NCBI RefSeq assembly: GCF_947623445.1 | Contig: NC_135244.1 | Span: forward strand, 2,170,001 to 2,234,000 | DNA length: 64,000 nt | Reading direction: 5' to 3' | Source of the DNA: Clavelina lepadiformis | Lineage: Eukaryota > Chordata > Ascidiacea > Aplousobranchia > Clavelinidae | In this document: piece after piece, positions 10,692 to 23,700 of the stretch | How positions within the stretch are numbered: position 1 is the stretch's first letter | Layout: each line of letters begins with the position of its first letter | Notes under the pieces: generated by a model | The model's database searches: none | Seen by the model: the letters and a program-made list of their open reading frames with translations, nothing else | Told to the model about the DNA's origin: nothing | Position numbers and translations under genes: made by a program

Positions 10692-13600
10692 ATGTTCGAG
10701 TTTCTTACTGGTAGCAACTTGTACGCCGCTATCGCTTTGCTGGTCACTTTGATTACATCACTCCTTCTTTGGTGGTACAAACGGCCGCCGAACTTTCCGT
10801 CTGGTCCGAGAGGTATTCCGCTTTTTGGAGTGATTCCTTTCCTTGGAAAAAATCCGCCTGAAACCCTGTGGCGGTGGAGTCGTATCTATGGCAACCCGAT
10901 GTCGGTTCGATTCGGGAGGACGGAAGCGGTGGTTCTGTGCGGATATGACATCATAAATGAGGTGACCTTCGACTTATTGACTTTTGCGACATCGGGTTTT
11001 AGTTGAAGTAGAAGATCTTAGATCTTTTGTTCATCAATCTTCAACGAGTCTCTATTCAATGCTGCAAAGCGATCCTAATCTTAGCGACTGTTATAAGAAA
11101 ACTGACTAAACAACACTTCAAACTAACGACACTCTATTCGCTATCTTAACAGGTCAACAAATCGATAAGTTTGTGATCTTAGGTTTTATCCACTCGGAGA
11201 TTTGTCGCGACATATCTCCTTGTTAGTATAATCAATCTTAGTCAAGGGTGTTTACTGTTTAGTCTGGTCACTATTTCGTTGTTTGTCAAATTATTAATTA
11301 TCAGATAATCCAAATTGAACTTACCTGCTGGTCAATACTGAATTGCAAGAGATCACATCTCCAATTGCAAAAATTAGCTTTTAAAGTTACGTTATGCATG
11401 CTTGTGAATTAACTTGTATGTATCTGTGACATAGGCGTATACCTACATTATGTTATGCGTATTTGAACGAGTGTGTTATGTTCCTCTTTGCTCATTCAGG
11501 CTTAATGTTTGAGTATTGATCATATTTTTTTCCTTTCAGGCGCTGGTGAAGCAATCTGCTTCTTTCTCTGGCCGTCCATGCAGCCCAACTATGTTCGACG
11601 CTTTCCACAGAGGCCGAGGAATCAGCTTCCTGGATTACGGCCAGCTATGGAAATCTCAACGCACATTTGGACTGCGCACTCTGAAAGGGTTTGTTCGCTG
11701 AAATGTTGCTTGAGTCTGAGTCGAACGAATAAAGTTGTACTAAATTTGATTTAAAAACTAGATCGAATTTAAAGATTTAAATTTTTGATTATCTGTTTCA
11801 GAGTTGGCGTGGGTAGAAAGACCATGGAAGAAAGAGTGACTGATGAGATGGAATATCTCACCGATCGCCTGCTCTCGAAACAGGGGATTCCCTTTAACAT
11901 TGAGGTGTTTATGGATTGTGGTAGAAACGTGAAAAACAATGTTTGTGCGTATGATATCTTACATAACAATCACGTCATAACAGCAACGTTATTTGATGAT
12001 TTTGATAATTCTTAACGGGTTGCATTTATTATGTAACATATACTGTAGGGTTAAAAGTTCAATTTATTCGCGGAAACGCTAGTCTATTCGTCAAATCACG
12101 CTATCCGTTGTCACACTACTGACGTCATCTGTTGTTGCATAACAGAGTGAACTTACCAACGCGGCAGCAAATATCATCTGCAATATCGTAATAGGTCGAA
12201 GGTTCGCGTATGACGATGACGAATTTCACAAAGTGGTCGAAATGTTTGCTGAAAGGTTGGTTGAAACTGCCTTGTCATTTGCTGCTGATGGCGGATTTTA
12301 ACTGTTTGTAGAAACATTAAAAATTTGTTTCCTAAACTTGAACGCTTTTCTTTATAAAAACATGCCTCAGTTTACGGAATAGTTTATTGGTACTGCTTGA
12401 TTTGGATTGTCACCTTTTGTGTGCATTAAGAGGTTGCGCACGGCGCGCAGCAAATGGGGGGTTTATGAATTTCGTTAATTTCATGTAGTGAGTATTTGCT
12501 GTATTATCGTAACCAATTTATTTTCAACTCAAAATATCTGGCAGCAACTTCGCTCCAGTCTTCAGCGCTTCAGCAGCTTTCCAGTCTTTTGATCTGTTCA
12601 TTTGTCTCATTCAACACTCGGGTTATAACGAAAAAAAAACAAGATTTAGCACAAAAAGCTTCACAAGAATAAACTCGTTCTTTTTACATGACGTCGCAAC
12701 AGCTTCAGTCGCGGTTCCACCGGGTTTCTTTTCTACATGACCATGTTTGAGGGTGATTTACGTCACGTCCCACCCTTCAAAGGGGCTTACCAGAGGGTGG
12801 CAGGATACTTGGACGACATTAGAGGTTGGCTTTAAACCCGACTCAAATTCATTTTTTGTGCTTTGAATTTTTACTGATCTTTACCAAAAACGAATTATTT
12901 TGATTATAGCAGTCGCTCTCCTCTACAGGGTTTGTACTTTGGCGACCGCTACGAAATTTTAAAAGACCGCGACTTTCAAAGACGAATTGCTGCTTTGGCT
13001 TAATTTTCTGCTGTAGTTGCAGTAGTTATAAATTTGAAAAAACCTTGAATAAATTTAAGAGGCGGTTTAAAAGCACCTTAAAAAACTCTGGTTCTCCACG
13101 TCTTTTGTATCTTTACCTTGTTAATCCAAAACGATTTCAAACCTCCACCTCCCCAAACTTAAATTTTCGGTAACACGTAATATTGAATATCTTGTGCGAA
13201 TTCAATCGGATTTAAAATTTATGCGAATGGAGTTCTTTTCTTCACGAGCATAATACCTGCATTTAGCCTATTTAAGAGTGTAACCAGAGTTTGAGTAAAT
13301 GTTTTAATTGACAAGTAACATTTATGAGCAATAATTAAATGGGCACAGAAACGGTAAATCCCATATTTTACCAGTTTCCTTCCATAGATTTAAATTTTTA
13401 GGTGAGCCAAACGGCTCCCGTTGAGAATCACTCGCCTCGAATGACTTTTGCTTCGAAATCTTGTTTAAAATGATCTAAAATCTAAAATCTAAAATGTTTC
13501 AGAAAATCTAAAATCTAAAATCTAAAATGTTTCGGACTCTCGATCCAGCAAAATGTTTCTCGGATTCCTTCATAACTCACTGTTTATCGTTGATCTAAAA

Positions 13601-15040
13601 TACTTGACAGATTTCGTCAGAGGTCACGTGGTCGAACACAAGCTAACGTTCGACAAGAATTACATCCGGGACTTTTGTGACGCATTTTTGGAGTCGTTCG
13701 AAGATACTGATGAGGTAATAATTGCATGAATGATGTCACAATGTAGGTTTGATAAGGTCATAAAGTAAGTTATTGTTTATAATCATCTTAAGACAGAATA
13801 CGGAGCAGTTGGTGCATTACATCCAAGATTTGCTGGTAGCTGGTATAGAGACGACTAGCAGTACGCTGAGGTGGGCCATCCTGTGTCTTCTTGTAGAGGA
13901 AGGAACTCAGGAAAAGATTTATCAAGAAATTAAATCGGTTGTCGGTAAGCTGAATGAGCGTAAAAGACTATAAATTGGTTGTCACTTTCATGGATGAGCG
14001 GAAGGATGTCTTCTATCGATCTATCTTGTCTCAGACTGTCTATTCAGAAGAATTTTATCTTAAGCAATAACCTTCTGTGCTTTCTCATTAATCTTTTGAT
14101 ATGCTTCGCCACCCCTGTAAATAATTTTGCGCATTGTGACGTCACAGGCGAACACCGAATGCCTTTGTTACGTCATAAACTTGAAATGGATTACACGAGA
14201 TCTTTCATTGAGGAAACCATGAGGTTTAGAGCGGTGGTTCCCCTGTCTCCCTCGCACAAGACAACGGATGACGTCATTTTGAACGGGAAAACGATTCCGA
14301 AGAACACTGAGGTAAAATGTCACGTGACTATCCGAGACTAAGTGAAGCCTTCGACTTGAACCCAAGTAACCTCATTTCTCTGACCGTTCCCACTTTATCT
14401 ATCTGACGGTAAACACACGAACCTGTCTTCACGGCCTAGATAAATGGCAAAACCTGTTTATAATAAAATATCGCACCAAGTACAGGCCCGTAACTTCAAA
14501 CAGGGGTAGCGGTAGAAGCCAAGAATTTTGTGGAGGTACCGAACAGCAACTACTATAAATGCATTACATACAAACTACGCCAAACATGTTTTCTCCAGGA
14601 GGCAAATCTTTGTTTGGGAGTGGCCGAGATCCCTGGGTCCCAATTAGTTACGTGTCTGACCAATGCCATCATCACTATCACTAATATATCTTTTAAGTCT
14701 CCAAACCTGGGGTTTTGTGACGCAGATTATCGCCAACTTATGGTCGGTCAACAACGATCCAGAAACGTGGAATAACCCGAAGAAATTTGACCCTAGACGT
14801 CACCTTGACAACGAGGGGTGCTTCATCCAGTCCAAAAAAGTCCTCCCCTTTTCCTTGGGTCCACGCCACTGTCTGGGGCAGGATATAGCTAAGGCGGAGG
14901 TTTTCCTTTTTCTGGTCAACATCATCCGAAAATTCAAGTTATCAGTCGATCCTAGCGCTCCTCCGTCCGCGGATAACGGAAAACACGGATCCGCTTTTGT
15001 CCCGGCCCCATTTAACCTCATTGTGACGCCGCGGTTTTAA
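10692..15040 (+). CDS. CYP2-like cytochrome P450, nine exons, 494 aa
   Basis: A microsomal haem monooxygenase that oxidises small lipophilic substrates using electrons from P450 reductase. Exons: 10692-10961, 11540-11688, 11802-11904, 12146-12255, 12703-12824, 13611-13714, 13797-13944, 14148-14311, 14726-15040 (1485 nt). An N-terminal membrane anchor (about residues 8-28) is followed by the hinge PPNFPSGPRG. The I-helix AGIETT is at 301-306, the K-helix ExxR at E358-R361, and the haem loop FSLGPRHCLG at 432-441 with ligand C439. The nine-exon pattern and FNIESELTNAAANIICNI resemble vertebrate CYP2 genes. The exon 3 donor (GAG/GTGTTT) and the exon 5 acceptor are weaker than the rest and were chosen on protein alignment. 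A half-site cluster precedes it. The exact subfamily and substrate are unknown. Confidence 0.93.
13470..13535. repeat. (ATCTAAA)n tandem repeat in P450 intron 5
   Basis: Two successive ~31-base blocks each contain three ATCTAAA units followed by ATGTTTC. It lies about 75 bases before exon 6. Confidence 0.8.
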
Positions 15041-17744
15041 TTCTAAGAACTTCTTAAGAGAATTTTTTGTGATTTTGTGCGCATACGAAGAATCGGAAAG
15101 TATTTCAATTACGTTTTTTAAGATTTTTTTTTTCTTGCAGTTACAGTATTAAAATTTAAGAAATTAAAACTTTTTGAAGCGCTTCAAAATCAGTGATCAT
15201 ATGTTTGTGTTGTTTAAACAGCATTTATTTCTTTCCTTATAGTTTCATGCACAGAATAGAGTTTATTATATTGTAATAAAGTATATGTAGTTTAATATCA
15301 ATGTTATAGATATAGACTTGGGCAAAATCGTAATAAATTTGTGTCATAGCCAAATTGAATGACGCAATTAATTTGTTTAGAAAGTTAAAGAGTGTACGAG
15401 CACAAACACAGAAGAGAATGAGCAAAGTTTCGTTTTTCGTAACGCCTCGTTTATTCTCTGTGGATTATATTCCTCCGGCTTTTCGGATCTGCATCTAGCG
15501 CCATTGTACTACAAGTCTGATCAGTGATCACCGTATGGTGGCGCTAAAGGTCACAGTTAATAATCATAATTTTACCACACCAGAGATAGCAGATTAAATA
15601 TAAAAACTTGTCGATATTTCAAAAGTCTTCGGATTAATGTAAAAGTATGGGTTAATCTTGGCAAAAACGTTGCACAAAATTGCTAAAAAGTTTTAGTAAA
15701 GACTCTAATTTCGAAATTTGAAGTATTCCAGCGTTGGAATTAGGATATTGATATTGCCTTTCAGATGTCACTAGCATTGTATAAGCCGCTACTATGCTTA
15801 TGTTTGTGGCTTAAGAGTCAAAACATAACATCGCGTTCACCAAAAACTAAATCAGTATTCGCACAAAGTTGCGAAAATACTCTTGAAATTTACAAGGTGA
15901 TTTGAAGCAACTGACATACGTGGTCCTGGAGTTTTGGTTTTGTTTTGCCATGTGCATATTTTTTGTACGAACGACAATGATTTCCTGGTAAATTACTTCC
16001 TTAAGTTAGAAGGCGGCAACCCTATCAAGTGTAGATAAACAAAAGCGACAGAAAAGATTTCAAATTTCTTGATTTATTTGAAGCGCGTTTCCTAAAACTA
16101 CTCGCAGTATCAAATGTACGGAAGTATCTTCTCTCTATGGTTGTTGTGCCTTGTCCTGTAAACAATAAGCGACTATTGGTACGTAACAATTTTCTTCTTG
16201 GCCTTTGAAACAAAATCTTGTTTAAAATTAGCCTTTTTTTAGAAGTAACAAATTAAGATCATTATGACGGCACAATGGGTAGTATCAAAATCAATCATCA
16301 CGCATGTGACGTCACAAAAGTGTCTAGCTGGCAGTTAATTATGTTCCATCCTCAATGTAGCGACAGGATTTTAAGCGCATTTGCGATAATCATGTTTTCT
16401 GATAGGTCGCTATATGACCGATGTGTTAAGAATAAACGCGATTTCAGTTAAACAATATTAAGACTTTAGCGCGAGAAATATTGGATGAATGGACAATCTT
16501 TTTCGAATATGCTCATGGAGGTCATTTAGGATATGTTTCCTATCTTAGCCATATAGGAAAGATAATGATAAATATTTAAAGTAAGATAAAACTTTACCTT
16601 TTGAATTCCATCGATATAATTGACACCGAACGATTGATTTTACGTCAGACAGCATTGTCATGTAAAAATGACGTAGCAAATAAAATCCCCTCAAAAATAC
16701 TTTTTTACGGAGATCACCATAAAGTAAAAGGAATTAACATCAAACGAATAAACATAAGTTGATGCTGTAAATTCCAATCTATGCCAATTTCACATAATAC
16801 GAGTGTATCAGATTCATTATATTTATATGGCGATTGGTCTAGTTCCCATTTTGACATTTTTGTAATCTTGATGTTTCAGTTTCGGCCATTGTTGTCGTTC
16901 TGTGATATCGACAGAGATGTCTGCAGTCTTCGAGTGATAAGAGAGCATTATTACGTAAACGGAGTAAAATGTTCTTTCAATTAAAATCATATTTAATTTA
17001 ATTCCACAGAAAAAATGAGTCGCCTTCTAACCCGCAATAATAAAAATCTGTTTATTATAGCTTCGTTATTATTATTTGCATTGTTTTGCAATCATCCTTT
17101 TGTTCGTCTTATTATTGCGTCATAATACTCGAACAACAAAACTCCACAGAGCAACTGAATATGATTCATAGAGAACTGGTATATGAGCGCTGTGAAACGA
17201 AGTGTGACGAAAACAATGCGACAAACAAAGGGGTCCCAGCCGAGTCGAAAAACACGATCATTCGAAAATATTTTAACCGTCGCTCCGTTCCGCCGCGCGC
17301 ATATATATCGTTCACGTAATACTTTGCTTAAATATTCCCCTGTACGGGTCATTTAACCCGCAAACCGCAAATCTTCCACAGAGCAAACACATACCGTCAT
17401 AATTTATCATTGATACGTAATAAAACGGCAATATTTCTCACCAAATTCTTGCTTTCAGCAGCACTGGAATATCGCATTACTGCCCTTGCCTTGCCGTGAC
17501 ACGCAGGACTTGTATTGCGTAACTTTGCCATTGTAGTCGAACAAGTGCCATTATTACGTGAATGGTTATCAACATGCGCTTTTTACAAAAGTGTTGTGAT
17601 TACAACTATGGTCGCGGTTTTCTCATCGCTTGAGATGTCGCAATTCTATACCTTGGGTGTATCCAAAGGAAAAAAAGGGGGCTGACTAATAGGGTAAATC
17701 GCCCATGGCTCCCTAGGGTGATGGGTTTAGAATACAGCAGCGTA
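15041..17744. other. Spacer between the P450 and SALL; SALL upstream region
   Basis: An AATAAA at 15275-15280, 235 bases after the P450 stop, is a plausible polyadenylation signal. TGTGACGTCACA-type palindromes occur (about 16308). A TATA-like run (catatatatcg) at 17300-17310 lies about 440 bases before the SALL start codon and could serve a promoter. No coding sequence was recognised. Confidence 0.4.
15275..15280 (+). other. Likely polyadenylation signal of the P450
   Basis: AATAAA 235 bases beyond the stop codon, the first canonical hexamer downstream on this strand. Confidence 0.45.
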
Positions 17745-20700
17745 ATGTCGCGTAGAAAACAAGCAAAACCGCAGCACATGAACGAAAACCTGAACAAAAG
17801 TGAAGAATTTTGCAGCGAGAAGGCGAATTTCGGAAACTACGTTATGGTACCTGCTATGGGTTCACAAATAGGTCAAAGGTCAGCCGGTCAACAGTTCAAA
17901 GATCACGGGGAAATGGAAAGCTCGCCGCGGGGTGTTCCCCCTCCCACCTCGGCAGGATTCTCAGGGGAAAGCCGGTGTTCCATCTCTGATACTACGCTGA
18001 GCAGCAGTCCGAGCACTAGCTCGGCCTTCATGAATACAACGAGCTTTGTGACATCACACGGTCAAGCGATTGTTAGATCAACGAGAGCAAGCATGGTTAC
18101 GTCACAAGACATTTTAGAAGAAAACAGAAAGGAAACAACGAAGTTTAAAGTAGCCAGAGATATCGGTAAGAGATTGCATATACAAGCATGCACACGTGAT
18201 ATGAGTAGAAAATGGATAACTTCCACGTGGTCACATTGGTATAATATAACGCGCGTTGTCAAGAATCATTGATTAGCGTGCTTGTACCGCTTGCTTACTC
18301 AAAGCAATTCTTGATTTCATTTACCAAGGAATATGCTGAAAATAATTTTTAAGTTTCTTAAATGTGCTCTGTAACTTGTAAGTTACAGTCTTCACTCGGC
18401 GGAGACGATTTTCTATTTATATGGTCCACAGTTCTCCGATTTTCTTATACAAAAAGCGTCACATGATGATGATGATGATGATGTCACAATATTTGTGATG
18501 TCGGCGTTGACGTGAATTTGGTAAACACGGAGTTAGTCGGACTAAGTTTGTTGGGGCCGAAGAAGCAAATAATAAAGCCGGTATCGATCTGGCCAGTCTG
18601 GCTGCAAACCATCTTTCGCTGAAAGAGACAAGATCGTGATAAAATATTCATAAACGAATTCATATCCGCACATCGTTTTAATATAACAGGACAATGAGTA
18701 GTATGACGTCATAGAGACTATCATTATTACGCGATTGAGAAGAGTGAATGATATTATACTCGTGATAACAAACTCGCCCAGTGTATAGAGCAGGCCATAG
18801 AAGACTGATGTTTGCAAGGTTGCAGAAAAACCTGGTTTTACTTGATCGTGAACTCCAGTTTTGCAGTTGAACTTGATAGGTTGTTGACCTTGAAATCAGA
18901 TCATTGAACCTTGTCGGCCAAGGTGGTAAAAAGTTTGGTTTCTTAGACTCAACTATAGCAAATATTTTTGAACCGCTACACCGTGTTATAGCTGAAATGG
19001 CGTAAAGAGCACGAAATATTACGTTTAGTAACGGATAGGTACATGCAGTTGGTGCAGTGTCTGCACCCTCTCAATTGTGACGTAATAGTATCGTATGTTT
19101 TACGCTCAATCGAGTAAGATTTTGACAAACGAGAATTCAAGAAAGATTCTTCTTCATTCAAACCACGATGCTTTTATGCGTCATAAAGTAAAAACAAAAG
19201 AAATGTGATAGAGGACATTGTGAGGTCATAAAGCAGAGCCCATCATTGGTGCATATTCTACAGAACTTGGCAGGGCGCCAGTAAATGTGTCACCTCGTCG
19301 CGATCCAACAAACAATTACAAACGATGATTATGAGGTCATAATGCCAAAAATGATTCTCGATCCTCATCTTTAGGGCTAAGTTGTAAATGTCTGGGGATT
19401 TAATATCTCTCCGCCCAAAAGCTGCTTCTTATTCATCATTCATATTTTTCATTCAAATGCAATTGTGACGCGGTTGCTTCAAACGCAAAGCAACATTCAA
19501 CAATCATTCATTCAGCAGAACGTTTTAAGTCGAACAGTTTTCACAAGTCACGTACTTGCTGTATGGAATATAGTTCGGGTAAAAACAAACAATAAGCGAC
19601 AGGTATTATTTCGAAAATCGTTACTGGTCGCGCAAGAGTAAGTTGTCTTCTTCTTAAAAGATCTAATCAACTGGTTGCAATTTTCAGCGACTCCTGTAAA
19701 ACAAAATGCAGAAAATTGAAATGAAAATTATAAAGAAATCATAAATGTAGATGTATGATTGTTGATATTTTGGGTCCCTGTCAAACTGTTTTAAAAACAA
19801 TTTTGGGTCGTGAGAAGTTTTGGCCGAGAAATAATGCAACAGGCAAAAAAGTTGCTCCTCGACATAAGCAGTCTGCAGCCTTTTTGCAGCCCCGTGAACC
19901 ACCTGGCTATTTTAATTAGCAGGCTGCCTTTATTAAAGCCGGCATGCCCGGATTGAAAGAACAAAAGTAACCGATAAAATGACCAGCCTCATAATGCAAT
20001 TACTGTCAAACAATGGATGTTGATAATAACGGAATAAGCGCCGTTCTGCGTCCTCCATGACAAAACAATGCTCTGGTTGGAGACTTATGCTGTCACACGT
20101 GGCGTATTCTACAAACCTCATAATCGTAATAATGTCTGTGGACCATGGGGTGGATTACGGATGGGACGTTACATCCGGCCCGCGGGCCATAAATACGTTC
20201 CTGCGATGGTTTATATTTTGTGAAATATCGGGATGATTGAATGAATTGTCGAACACTGATGAGACATTGTTCCGTAAATTAATACTCGCGCAATATATGT
20301 TCTTGTGACTTTGTCAAACCGATCTCCTGTAAAACATCTCAGTGCTTCATAATTAATAAATCATGCTGGAATGAAAATAAACGTCTCTTATGGAGTAACT
20401 TCGAAAAACTTGTCTCCCGCGTAAATGTGCTGTGATTCTGGAATAGTTCTTCAAAGCAGTGGAATAATTTGTTAAGTGTAACAAATCGCCGCGTGTGTGT
20501 GACGCAACAAAAGAATGTCATTTTTTCCTTGCGATAATGTTTTAAAGGAACACGAAATAAAAGAATCCGGAGAACTAGGACAACATTAAACGGCGGATGT
20601 AATGAAATAGGTGAGACGGACAGCCATCCGTCAAGCATTAGTTGCCGCGTATAGGCAAAGTTATTGACATAAACACAGTATTGACATGAATGTCGTTTCT

Positions 20701-23700
20701 CAATGCTCATCCAGTGTAATACAACCCGAATGGGCACATGCTACTTTGACGGACGGTGTTTTGTAAAGCATTCGGCCCATTAAAATCATCTCGGTTTGAT
20801 TATAATGCTATCGGTGATACATCCATTGATTTTCTTTGTCTGACATTCCAGAATATTGGGTTACAATTACTTGAAGATAACGAAACGTGTCGAACGATTT
20901 ATTAAACACGAAAACGCTAACCTATTGCTAACTAACCAAACGATATATCGCTTGTTTTTTATTTCAAAGGACTTGTGTTTCGAACGACAAAGCGTCGATG
21001 AATAGATGTCGTTAGTTGTTGTGTAGATGCGATTCTTGTTGACGAATATTGCTCGCTCTTTCTCCCGATAACCGATTGATATAGTAGCGATCGATTAAGA
21101 ACTTTGCAACCCAAGAGCGCTGCCTCCATTGAGGTATGAAACCCCATCCCCCTGGGAGCGTAGTGGTGGGAGCAATAGACGGCGATGTAACACACTTTTC
21201 CATCCCAACCATGAAGCGATATTGACCACTGACAAAAGGCCGAAGATGGAAAAGTTTTCAGCCATCAGCTCTGGTTAATTGATCGTTGATCGGTATTAAC
21301 ACGATACCATTGTGACGTAAAAAAGAGCCTGTGTTAGCGCACAAATGAAGACATGTAACTAGATAACACAGGCTTCAACCACTCGTCAATAAGTCGTTTC
21401 AAATGTTATAAAATTTCTAATAACGATTACACCACCATTCTCGACATGCTGTAGGATTACTTTTCTAAATTCTATACCTGTTGTGTGGCTTGTTTGGGAC
21501 CAAAGAAAGCAAAGATGTAGTTACTTGATGCTGTTATACTCCTTAAGGACCGCATGGTTATATGGAAAATATCTTAAAGTTGAGTTTTCAGTGCCAACAC
21601 AGATCGACCGAATTCAAGATTAAATAAAATTTTAAAATTTTTATTGGCTTACAACCGCTATTTTGCATGAAATAAGAAATTAATTTTAATTTGCGAACAA
21701 GGCGCCCTAATATTCTGTGCTTAAAAATAACAAAAAGTACGTTTTGGTTTCGTTTACGTTTTTATTTTGCTTTGTGACATCACAAGGACATAATACGCCT
21801 TGCGTGGTCTTTCGTTTGTTACAAACTGAGAAAGTCAATTTTGAAAACAAGCAAACAAACTTTTTCAAAATACTTTTTGTTGGAAACTGAACAAACTAGC
21901 GCCATCTAAATTTCACAGCGAAAATTGCGGAAAGTTTTCGAATCAAAAATTTTTACTTTTTCTTTATGAAAGTAACCGGATTTTGGACAGATTTCAATCG
22001 GCAAAAACCAGGTTTACGAAGGGGTAATGACGTCTGACACGTCGTGTTGCTAACAATGTGCAAAATATGTTCGCCCCTCGCTTCCCCATAAACATCCCAC
22101 GAAGGTGCGAAGGCTCCGAAATCTTAAATTTGTTTTTCTCGGTCAACTGTCAGTTTTAATTTCCCGACCAACATCGCTTTTCGTTGCATTTCTCACCTTT
22201 CTACAAAACCGTCGTTTCTTTGAAATCCTATGAACAATGGAATGTCAATCATGACATCGAAATTCACCACTTTTGACAAGGTACATGTTATATGACGTCA
22301 CGGGAGTTATGCATTGCCAGTGTCCAACTTACCGCGAGTTTCAGTGCAAAAAACTGGAAGTAGCAGAAATTTTTAAAGAAAATTTAAGCAGTCGGTGAGG
22401 AAACATATTTTCAGAATCCCTCGTACAAGGGCAGTTGCGTTGTTGTTGCGGCCCGAATGTAACCGACGATAATTGGCGTCAATTTTACTGATACGATGAG
22501 GCGTCACTGGCGATAAAATTGCTCCAAACTTAGAGCTGGTTTGTGTGGAACATGCCACGATAACTGATAGAGAATTTGGCGCAAATCATCGAAACGTCGC
22601 CGATACCTACCGATGCATATGCAATACAGTAGTTCAACGGGTTAATTTGTTAACATGCATGCAATACAAATGAATTGAGGACTTAATCGAGACAATACGT
22701 AACAATTAGTTTTTTGCACACCTTTGTTGCAGCATAAAAGATATGAAAGCAAAGTCGCAACAATAGCCAGTTGTAAACAGTTGTTTCATTCTGGTATCTA
22801 GGCCGCCATTGTTTGCTTGTCCTACATCACACCTCTACACAACATCAACGTCGCCAGAAACGCTTATTTAATCAGGGCCAACATATTTGAAACGTCCAAA
22901 GAGAAACGTTTCTAAAAGTCAAAGATAAACAAAGATAGTTAACTGCAAGCGACTAATTAAATTATGGCGCTCCGCTGTTCTTTTGTGCATTGTGACGTAA
23001 CAAAGGTATTATCAGTAAAAAGGATTTGGATCTTTTCTTAGGCTTGCAATGATTCTAAATATCGTTATCAAACAAAGGCCCCATATCCCACAACTCTGGA
23101 GTCAGGGGCCAGCTGGCTAAAAAGAACAAACAAACATATCTATGCGCGCGCAAGGCGTATTGTGGAAAAAAGCGCCTCGCCGAGTACTTTTTTTCTGATT
23201 ATTTTCGATACATGCTTCTCTGTGTTGGCTCGCAGCACGACATCACTTGTTAAGCTTCATATTCGCAGTGAGGAATGACTTGAAATTCATTTCAGATTTG
23301 TCACAGTAACGAATAGGTCGCGTAGTATTAGAAATATAGAGTTGACTGAGACATTTTAACCAGTACAGCCAGGTTTAAGAAACAAAAATTGCAAGGTAAG
23401 CAACGAAAATACTTACAAAGCAAATATAACTCTGTGTACAACGATATATTATATAGATATAGACATCCAACTTTAAATAGATGTGGCGATATATTACGTT
23501 TAACTTTAACAATATTAATTTCTGGGTTGATTTGAAACCTACTTCGGCTTCAAATACATTTGTAACGCCTAAGCAAGTCAAAGTTGGATAGTTTGCCGTT
23601 CAATTATGTTACGCTAGGGCGGAACGTTATTAATCAAAAACATATGACGCAAATAGCCGTAGTTAAAGGTGTAGGAATAATTGCAACCTTTTTGTTGGTC

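Noticed and set aside
11905..12015. Extension of P450 exon 3 beyond 11904
   Set aside because: The frame stays open, but stopping at 11904 gives the exact spacing to the conserved NAAANIICNI block and keeps the reading frame into exon 4.
20959..21212. Minus-strand frames within SALL intron 1
   Set aside because: Two overlapping frames in different phases with no conserved motif; most likely chance.
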